Assembly: GCA_012269805.1 (NCBI GenBank)
Contig: JAAXJP010000485.1
Location: 1-11,712, forward strand
Reading direction: 5' to 3'
DNA length: 11,712 bases
Source of the DNA: Rubrivirga sp.
GTDB lineage: Bacteria; Bacteroidota; Rhodothermia; Rhodothermales; Rubricoccaceae
Every line of letters begins with the position of its first letter. Positions within the stretch are counted from its first letter, which is position 1. This document shows positions 1-6,749 of this stretch, one piece after another. Position numbers and translations under genes: made by a program. Below the pieces are notes generated by a model. That model was not told the DNA's origin, did not search any database, and was given only the letters and a program-made list of their open reading frames with translations.

Positions 1-213
1 GAGCAGAACGGGGTACGCGTCCTCTCCGTGTCAACGGAGGATGACCCCGGGGCCGGTCGCGTCCGCGTGACCCTCAAGCTCAACGTGACCGACACCGCGC
101 GCGTCCGCCACGTGATGGCGCACTACGACTACCGCGTCGTCGCGGTCTTCGACGAGGCAGAGGACGACCTCGAGGAGCGTGCCGCGGCGTTCCTCCGCTA
201 CCTCGACGTGTAG
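1..213 (+). CDS. CBS-domain protein, C-terminal ACT-like part (5' truncated by window edge)
   Basis: Frame 1 is open from the first base to a TAG at 211-213 and gives 70 residues, so the gene begins outside the window. The visible part reads RVLSVSTEDD, then RVRVTLKLNVTD, then a helix and VVAVFDEAED, and ends AAFLRYLDV. From family knowledge, Bacteroidota carry a protein of about 220 residues with two N-terminal CBS domains and a C-terminal ACT-like domain. In it a 'K(I/L)N.TD' strand is followed by a 'Y.V.A.F.E' strand and a C-terminus close to 'SLMNYLNV', and the fragment matches that ending well. CBS/ACT proteins usually sense adenine nucleotides or other small ligands, but the ligand here is unknown. 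The next gene starts 8 bp downstream, so the two are probably co-transcribed. The CBS domains themselves are not visible. Confidence 0.72.
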   Translation, partial: EQNGVRVLSVSTEDDPGAGRVRVTLKLNVTDTARVRHVMAHYDYRVVAVFDEAEDDLEERAAAFLRYLDV

Positions 214-221
214 CGACCAGC

Positions 222-704
222 GTGCCCAACGACTCCGCCGCGTTCCACGCCGTGGCCCTCGTGGCTGCGGCCCGGACGGCGCTCCAGGCCGCCCGGCGGA
301 TCGGCGAGCGGCGCGCCGGGCGCGACGCGTCCGAGCAAGAGCCCGAGCCGACCGTCCGCGGCGACCTCGGCGAGCTCCACGCCGAGGTGGGCGCCCTCCT
401 CGTCCGGCTCCGGCTGCGCGTTGTGGCCGGCGTGCCCGACGGCGAGGCCGCCGCGCTTGCGCAGGCCTTCGAGGACCGGCTACTGCTCGATGACCTGGGC
501 GCCGCGCTCAGCGTGGCCCACCAGAAGCTGCTGAGCCTGTACCCCGCTGTTGACGAGGCGGCTGTCGAAGACGCACGCGTGTTGGCCGGCGAGGCCCGCC
601 GACGGTCCGTGGCCGACGACTACGAGCGCGGCCTCGCGGCCTTTACAGCCCGCGTCGGCGACCTCCGCGACGCGTTCTCCGAGGGGCCCGCGCGCGCGAG
701 CTAA
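222..704 (+). CDS. hypothetical alpha-helical protein (160 aa)
   Basis: I do not recognise this protein. It starts at a GTG 8 bp after the preceding TAG and ends at TAA 702-704, the only TAA stop in the window. The 160 residues are almost all helix-formers (Ala, Arg, Glu, Leu), with no signal peptide, no membrane segment and no cysteine. A basic/acidic stretch at about residues 25-45 (RIGERRAGRDASEQEPEP) separates a short N-terminal helix from a longer helical region. That region contains LGELHAEVGALLVRLRLRVV and, later, AHQKLLSLYPAVDEA. Codon use (C/G at third positions) looks coding, and it fills the gap between two genes with close spacing. This supports a real gene co-transcribed with the CBS protein. 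The start is uncertain because no ribosome binding site is evident. It is probably cytoplasmic, and no function is proposed. Confidence 0.6.
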   Translation: MPNDSAAFHAVALVAAARTALQAARRIGERRAGRDASEQEPEPTVRGDLGELHAEVGALLVRLRLRVVAGVPDGEAAALAQAFEDRLLLDDLGAALSVAHQKLLSLYPAVDEAAVEDARVLAGEARRRSVADDYERGLAAFTARVGDLRDAFSEGPARAS

Positions 705-719
705 CGGGGGTGTGAACAG

Positions 720-733
720 GGCGCGAGGGCGCC
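720..733 (+). terminator. possible short hairpin after the hypothetical gene
   Basis: GGCGC (720-724) pairs with GCGCC (729-733) around a GAGG tetraloop, 15 bp after the TAA stop at 704. There is no T-tract. It could end the upstream two-gene transcript before the gyrB promoter region, but a 5 bp stem can occur by chance in DNA this GC-rich. Confidence 0.25.
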
Positions 734-762
734 AATAGGGGAGGGGGCGAAACGTTGGATAA

Positions 763-2913
<2,151 letters not shown>

Positions 2914-2914
2914 C

Positions 2915-2943
2915 CCCGCCCGCCTCGACGCCGAGGCGGCGGG
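2915..2943 (+). terminator. GC-rich hairpin after gyrB
   Basis: CCGCCTCG (2920-2927) pairs with CGAGGCGG (2932-2939) around a 4-nt loop, starting 7 bp after the TAG. With one bulged C (2919) the stem extends by CCCG (2915-2918) against CGGG (2940-2943), about 12 bp in all. No T-tract follows, so it is either a non-canonical terminator or an mRNA 3' end stabiliser. The right arm shares 13 identical bases (GACGCCGAGGCGG) with the hairpin after the M16 peptidase gene. Confidence 0.55.
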
Positions 2944-2965
2944 AGCCCCGCGTGCGTTGCCGCCC

Positions 2966-3940
2966 ATGCGCCCCGACCTCTCCGTCGTCGTCCCCTCGTA
3001 CAACGAGGCCGAGAGCCTGCCCGAGCTGGCGGACCAGATCCGCGATGCGCTCGAGGAGGCCGGCCTCCACTTCGAGGTCTGGGTCGTCGACGACGGCTCG
3101 GACGACGGCTCGTGGGGCGTGATCGAGGACCTCCACCGGGCCGACGACCGGTTCGCGGGCGTCCGCTTCCGGCGGAACTACGGCAAGAGCGCGGCGCTCG
3201 CGGCCGGCTTCGCCCGCGCCCGGGGCCGTTTCGTCGCCACGCTCGACGCTGACCTCCAGGACGACCCCGCCGAGCTGCCCGAGATGGTCCGCCGTCTTGA
3301 GGCCGGCGCCGACCTCGTGAGCGGGTGGAAGCAAAAGCGGCACGACCCCTGGGAAAAGCGCATCCCGTCGAAGTTCTTCAACCGCGTCACGCGCTGGCTC
3401 TCCGGGATCCCGCTCCACGACTTCAACTCGGGCATCAAGGCGTACCGGCGCGAGGTGATCGAGAGCGTCCGGCTCTACGGCGAGCTCCACCGCCACATCC
3501 CGACGCTCGCGAAGTGGGAGGGCTACGACCGGATCGAGGAGCAGGTCGTGAACCACCGACCGCGAGTCCACGGGACCACGAAGTTCGGGCTGGAGCGGTA
3601 CCTCCGCGGCTTCCTCGACCTGTTCACGGTCGTCTTCCTGACCCGGTTCGCGCGCCGGCCGATGGTGTTTTTCGGCGGGGCGGGGACGCTCGCGTTCATC
3701 CTCGGCTTCCTGACGCTGGCCTACCTCACGGTCGAGAAGCTCGTCTTCGGCGCGTCGATCGGGGGGCGGCCGCTCCTGTTGTTCGGCGTGATGCTGATCC
3801 TGCTCGGCGCGCAGTCGTTCCTGGCCGGGCTCCTGGGGGAGATGATCGTCCGTCCCGAGATGGAGCGGCCCGACCAGTACGACGTCCGCAGCGAAGTCAC
3901 GCCGTCGGTCGACGTGCGGCGTCCCGAGCCCGTCGCCTAG
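2966..3940 (+). CDS. GT2 family polyprenyl-phosphate-type glycosyltransferase, membrane anchored (324 aa)
   Basis: The N-terminal half is a GT-A fold: VVVPSYNEAESL at the start, VDDGSDDGS (about 41-49), and DADLQDDP (94-101) carrying the metal- and nucleotide-binding aspartates. Then come the family-typical DFNSGIKAYRR (152-162), HRHIPTLAKWEGY (175-187) and VHGTTKFGLERY (201-212). Two hydrophobic segments at about 231-257 and 268-293 would anchor it in the inner membrane. This architecture is that of DPM1/GtrB/ArnC-type enzymes, which transfer a sugar from a nucleotide sugar to undecaprenyl or dolichyl phosphate on the cytoplasmic face. The sugar cannot be deduced. The start is the ATG at 2966, 52 bp after gyrB; a TTG three codons earlier is possible but less likely. 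It is followed by a GT4 enzyme and a methyltransferase in the same direction, suggesting a shared glycan pathway. Confidence 0.9.
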   Translation: MRPDLSVVVPSYNEAESLPELADQIRDALEEAGLHFEVWVVDDGSDDGSWGVIEDLHRADDRFAGVRFRRNYGKSAALAAGFARARGRFVATLDADLQDDPAELPEMVRRLEAGADLVSGWKQKRHDPWEKRIPSKFFNRVTRWLSGIPLHDFNSGIKAYRREVIESVRLYGELHRHIPTLAKWEGYDRIEEQVVNHRPRVHGTTKFGLERYLRGFLDLFTVVFLTRFARRPMVFFGGAGTLAFILGFLTLAYLTVEKLVFGASIGGRPLLLFGVMLILLGAQSFLAGLLGEMIVRPEMERPDQYDVRSEVTPSVDVRRPEPVA

Positions 3941-3944
3941 CTCA

Positions 3945-3976
3945 CCTCGGGGTTGACGCGGACCGGGCCACCGAGG
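3945..3976 (+). other. weak inverted repeat between the GT2 and GT4 genes
   Basis: CCTCGG (3945-3950) pairs with CCGAGG (3971-3976) around a 20-nt loop, just after the GT2 stop. It carries the same CGAGGCGG core (3972-3979) as the hairpins after gyrB, the methyltransferase and the M16 gene, but pairing is shorter. It may only partly attenuate transcription into the GT4 gene. A TTGAC at 3953-3957 inside the loop resembles a -35/-33 element, but no matching -7 element follows at suitable spacing. Confidence 0.3.
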
Positions 3977-3977
3977 C

Positions 3978-3982
3978 GGAGG
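3978..3982 (+). promoter_or_regulatory. Shine-Dalgarno-like GGAGG before the GT4 gene
   Basis: GGAGG lies 12 nt before the ATG at 3995 and is the only recognisable anti-16S complement placed before any start in the window. The spacing is slightly long. It supports the ATG at 3995 over the in-frame TTG at 3953, which lies upstream of it. Bacteroidota commonly initiate without a Shine-Dalgarno sequence, so its contribution is uncertain. Confidence 0.35.
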
Positions 3983-3994
3983 GATCTTGTCGAC

Positions 3995-5116
3995 ATGCGC
4001 ATCACGCTCCTCGGCCCGGCGTGGCCCTTCCGCGGCGGCATCGCCCACTTCCAGGCCGCCCTCGCCCGTGGGCTGGCCGCGCGCGGGCACGACGTCTCCC
4101 AGGTCACCTTCCGCCGCCAGTACCCGGAGGTGCTGTTTCCTGGGAGGACGCAGCTCGACGACGGCCCGCCGCCAGCTGACCTCCCGATCGCGGCCCAAAC
4201 GATGGACTCGCTCAACCCGCTCTCGTGGACGCGGACGGCGCGTCACGTCGCGGACCACGGAGCGGAGGTCGCGGTGTTCATGCACTGGATGCCATTTTTC
4301 GGCCCCGCGTTCGGTGTCGTCGCGCGCCGACTCCGGAAGCGCGGCGTACGTGTTCTCGCCGTCGTCCACAACGCGATCCCGCATGAGCGACGGCCGGGCG
4401 ACGTGCCGTTCACACGGTTCGGACTCGGCGCCTCCGACGGGCTCGTAGTGATGAGCGACCAGGTCCGCGACGACGTCGAGGCGCTCGGCCTCGAGGCACC
4501 AGTGGAGCAGGTCGCGCACCCGGTCTACAGCGGCTTCGGCGATCCGGCACCTAGCGCAGATGCGCGCGCGGCGCTCGGGCTGCCGGCCGACGTCCCGCTC
4601 TTCCTGTTTTTCGGGTTCATCCGGCGCTACAAGGGGCTCCACGTGCTGCTCGACGCCTGGGCCGAGGTCCGACGCCGCGTCCCTGAAGCGGAGTTGGTCG
4701 TGGCCGGCGAGTTCTACGCCGACGAGGCCACGCTCCGGGCGCAGGCCGCCGCGCTCGACGGCGTCCGCCTCGACGCCGACTACATCCCGGACGACCGCGT
4801 CGGCCTCTACTTCAGCGCCGCTGACGCCGTCGTCCAGCCGTACGTCTCGGCGACGCAGAGCGGGGTGGCCCAGATCGCGTTCCACTTCGGGACGCCCGTG
4901 ATCACGACCGACGTGGGCGGGCTGGCGGAGATCGTGCCCGACGGCGAGGCCGGCCTCGTCGTCCCGCCTGAGGACCCGGCGGCCCTCGCCGACGCGCTCG
5001 TGCGGTTCGTGGAGGACGACCTCGCCGAGGCGCTCGCGGCCGGCGTCCGCCGTGAGCGCGAGACGTACTCCTGGGACCGCCTTTGCGAAGCCGTCGAGCG
5101 CCTCGCCGCCCGGTGA
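3995..5116 (+). CDS. GT4 family glycosyltransferase (373 aa)
   Basis: A GT-B retaining glycosyltransferase, cytoplasmic, with no signal peptide or membrane helix. The N-terminal acceptor domain opens with MRITLLGPAWPFRGGIAHF, the usual Rossmann strand and glycine-rich loop. The interdomain strand and donor site follow as FLFFGFIRRYKG (about 203-214), with the Arg/Lys expected to contact the donor diphosphate. ELVVAGEF and the loop QPYVSATQSGVAQIAF (281-296) come next, then GTPVITTDVGGLAEIV and DGEAGLVVPPEDPAALADAL. In most GT4 enzymes the 281-296 region holds an EX7E motif (E-FGLPVLEA); here both glutamates are replaced within SATQSG...IAF. I recall this variant as a recurring GT4 subgroup, so it is probably functional. 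It starts 54 bp after the GT2 stop and ends in TGA, 77 bp before the methyltransferase. Sugar donor and acceptor are unknown. Confidence 0.88.
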   Translation: MRITLLGPAWPFRGGIAHFQAALARGLAARGHDVSQVTFRRQYPEVLFPGRTQLDDGPPPADLPIAAQTMDSLNPLSWTRTARHVADHGAEVAVFMHWMPFFGPAFGVVARRLRKRGVRVLAVVHNAIPHERRPGDVPFTRFGLGASDGLVVMSDQVRDDVEALGLEAPVEQVAHPVYSGFGDPAPSADARAALGLPADVPLFLFFGFIRRYKGLHVLLDAWAEVRRRVPEAELVVAGEFYADEATLRAQAAALDGVRLDADYIPDDRVGLYFSAADAVVQPYVSATQSGVAQIAFHFGTPVITTDVGGLAEIVPDGEAGLVVPPEDPAALADALVRFVEDDLAEALAAGVRRERETYSWDRLCEAVERLAAR

Positions 5117-5155
5117 ACCTCCAGCGACGACGAGACACGGTGGGCGCCCTCGACC

Positions 5156-5183
5156 GGGGGCGGCCGTAACCTCCAGGGCCCCC
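5156..5183 (+). other. inverted repeat before the methyltransferase gene
   Basis: GGGGGC (5156-5161) can pair with GCCCCC (5178-5183) around a 16-nt loop, in the 77 bp between the GT4 stop and the GTG start. The loop includes TAACCTCCAG. The nonamer AACCTCCAG (5168-5176) also occurs at 5116-5124, directly over the GT4 stop. TAACCTCC is a poor match to a -7 element, so I do not call a promoter. It may be an attenuating or stabilising structure within the transcript, or chance. Confidence 0.25.
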
Positions 5184-5193
5184 CTCCGATCTC

Positions 5194-6015
5194 GTGGACT
5201 ACGATCCCGTCAAAGACCGCCTCGGCACGTTCTTCTGGGCCACGCCCGCCCGGACGAAGGCGTTCTACCGCCTCCTCGACACCGTCTTTCTCCGCTCGTG
5301 GTACGTCCGCCGCGCGCTCCGGCGGCGGATCGAGGCGTTCGGCGACCGGCCCGTCAGCGTGCTCGATGCCGGGACCGGGTTCGGCCAGTACGCCTACTGG
5401 CTCGTCGACACCTTTCCCAACGTCGACGTGACGGCGGTTGACGTGAAGGACGAGTACCTCGAGCGCGCCATGGCCTTTATGGCCCAGACGCCCTACGCCG
5501 GCCGTGTCGCCTTCGAGAAGGCCGACCTCACGCTGCCCCTCGAGTACGAGAACGACTTCGACCTCGCGCTCTCGGTCGACGTGATGGAGCACATCGAGGA
5601 CGACCGGGCCGTCTTCCGGCACGTTCTCGCGGCGCTCAAGCCGGGCGGCGTCTTTATCGTCAACACGCCGAGCGACCAGGGCGGGTCGGGCGTGACTGAG
5701 GAGGGGGAAGAGAGCTTTATCGGCGAGCACGTCCGCGACGGCTACCCCCTGGCGGAGCTGACGGAAAAGCTGGAGACGGCCGGGCTGGAGGTCGTCGAGA
5801 CCGACTACGCCTACGGCCCAGCGGGCTCAGCCGCGTGGCGGCTCCTCGTCAAGTGGCCGATCCAGGCCCTCAACGCGTCGTGGCTGACGGCCCCGCTCGT
5901 CGGCGCGTGGTACGCCGCGGCCGCTCCGGTCGGGCTCGCGCTTAACGCCGTCGACCTCCGTGCCGACAACGCGACGGGCACCGGCCTCCTCGTGACCTCG
6001 CGCAAGCCCGCGTAG
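5194..6015 (+). CDS. class I SAM-dependent methyltransferase (273 aa)
   Basis: A Rossmann-fold methyltransferase. Motif I is VSVLDAGTGFGQYA (about 54-67), with the acidic SAM-ribose residue after strand 2 in TAVDVKDEYLE (D83). ADL (110-112) matches the adenine-contact region, DVMEHIEDD (129-137) is the motif usual in Ubi/Methyltransf_11-type enzymes, and LKPGGVFIVNTPS (148-160) is the post-motif strand. A long N-terminal helical lead (residues 1-50, FFWATPARTKAFYRLLDT) and a hydrophobic C-terminal stretch at about 225-250 suggest membrane or lipid-linked substrate contact. This is inference. The start is a GTG with no Shine-Dalgarno sequence; no in-frame ATG lies close upstream. Its place behind two glycosyltransferases suggests methylation of a glycan or glycolipid, though a quinone or small-molecule substrate cannot be excluded. 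Confidence 0.85.
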   Translation: MDYDPVKDRLGTFFWATPARTKAFYRLLDTVFLRSWYVRRALRRRIEAFGDRPVSVLDAGTGFGQYAYWLVDTFPNVDVTAVDVKDEYLERAMAFMAQTPYAGRVAFEKADLTLPLEYENDFDLALSVDVMEHIEDDRAVFRHVLAALKPGGVFIVNTPSDQGGSGVTEEGEESFIGEHVRDGYPLAELTEKLETAGLEVVETDYAYGPAGSAAWRLLVKWPIQALNASWLTAPLVGAWYAAAAPVGLALNAVDLRADNATGTGLLVTSRKPA

Positions 6016-6030
6016 CCCGCGGCCCGGTCG

Positions 6031-6046
6031 GCCTCGGCACCGAGGC
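6031..6046. terminator. bidirectional hairpin between convergent genes
   Basis: GCCTCGG (6031-6037) and CCGAGGC (6040-6046) form a near-perfect palindrome (in practice 6 bp plus a 4-nt loop). It lies in the 35 bp between the methyltransferase TAG (6015) and the TAG of the minus-strand gene (6051). Its position between convergent stops fits a terminator serving both strands. There is no T-tract on either strand. Confidence 0.5.
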
Positions 6047-6050
6047 GGGG

Positions 6051-6563
6051 CTAGTCGTCGGCGCGGGCGTAGCGGATGACCCAGCGGTCGGCCCACGTCG
6101 CGCCGTCGTCGAGGGAGGCCTGCCAGCGCCAGACGAGGGACTCGTCGGTGACGTCCTCCCAGACCATCCGGTTCGTCTGCATCTGACCCTGCGGGTTCTC
6201 GAACGGCGCCTGCCGCATCTCGACCACGCGGCCGTCGTCGTCGGTGGCGCCGGTGAAGAGGAGGTAGCCGCCCGCGTTGTCGACCCACGTCTGCCGCCAG
6301 CCGGCCGGCGTGAGGACCGACCAGCTTCCACCTTCGAAGCCGGTCTCGGCCGCGAACTGCTCCTCGATCACGCACCCGTTGTGCTCGCGTGTGATCGTGT
6401 TGGTGCCGGAGGCCGTCCCGTCGGCCGTGTCCCACTCGAGGTCCCAGGTGCCGACCCAGAAGTCCAGTCCCTCCGCCTCGGGCGACTGGCACGGTGGGCC
6501 GGCTTGTGCCGAGGCGGGAAGGGCGAGAGCGGCAGCGGCGAAGAGGGCGACGGAAAGGCGCAT
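6051..6563 (-). CDS. secreted DUF1579-like beta-barrel protein (170 aa)
   Basis: A small exported protein. The N-terminus MRLSVALFAAAALALPASA is a clear signal peptide, with probable cleavage after the AQA at residues 19-21. The mature part begins GPPCQSPEAEGLDFWVGTWDLEW and contains GTNTITREHNGCVIEEQF, GWRQTWVDNAGGYLLFTG and a C-terminal SLDDGATWADRWVIRY. The order 'FW.G.WD', 'G...I....GC.I.E', 'WRQTWVD..GG' and 'DGG.TW' is that of DUF1579-like, lipocalin-like proteins of unknown function in many Bacteroidota. Two cysteines (C25, C64) might form a disulfide. The ATG at 6563 is chosen because it starts the signal peptide; the frame stays open to a TTG at 6623, but those residues are basic and not family-like. 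It is divergent from the M16 peptidase gene, sharing a 186 bp upstream region, and is probably periplasmic. Activity is unknown. Confidence 0.8.
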   Translation of the reverse strand: MRLSVALFAAAALALPASAQAGPPCQSPEAEGLDFWVGTWDLEWDTADGTASGTNTITREHNGCVIEEQFAAETGFEGGSWSVLTPAGWRQTWVDNAGGYLLFTGATDDDGRVVEMRQAPFENPQGQMQTNRMVWEDVTDESLVWRWQASLDDGATWADRWVIRYARADD

Positions 6564-6585
6564 GGGACAACGTGCTGTGACGAGG

Positions 6586-6616
6586 CGAGATAGACCGCGC
6601 GCCCTGAAAGGAGCAA
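6586..6616 (-). promoter_or_regulatory. candidate promoter of the DUF1579-like gene
   Basis: On the minus strand a TTG (forward 6614-6616) is followed 21 bp later by TATCTCG (forward 6586-6592). This resembles the Bacteroidota -33 TTG / -7 TAnnTTTG pair at normal spacing, with one mismatch in the -7 TTG part. It would place the start of transcription about 15 nt before the ATG at 6563. Confidence 0.35.
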
Positions 6617-6684
6617 GGCACAAATCGAGAGCAGGGGGCCGTTCCCGACCCGTGGAACCCGCCGCCTACAGGGGCGGCGGCCCC

Positions 6685-6691
6685 TATGTTG
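6685..6691 (+). promoter_or_regulatory. candidate -7 element of the M16 peptidase gene
   Basis: TATGTTG fits TAnnTTG and stands in very GC-rich DNA 58 bp before the ATG at 6750. No -33 TTG is visible at the usual spacing. A GC-rich palindromic segment, GGGG (6671-6674) with CCCC (6681-6684), abuts it on the upstream side. The region 6564-6749 is the divergent intergenic region and holds no other gene. Confidence 0.4.
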
Positions 6692-6749
6692 GCGCGCCGT
6701 CGATCCCGCTCGAATCGGCCGGCGGATTCCTTCCCATTCGTTCGACGCC

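Noticed and set aside
5113..5176. AACCTCCAG repeated twice 52 bp apart
   Set aside because: Only nine bases and two copies; not a CRISPR or defined repeat. One copy overlaps the GT4 stop.
6564..6623. Upstream TTG start for the DUF1579-like gene
   Set aside because: It would bury the signal peptide behind 20 mixed, Arg-rich residues; the ATG at 6563 gives a normal exported protein.
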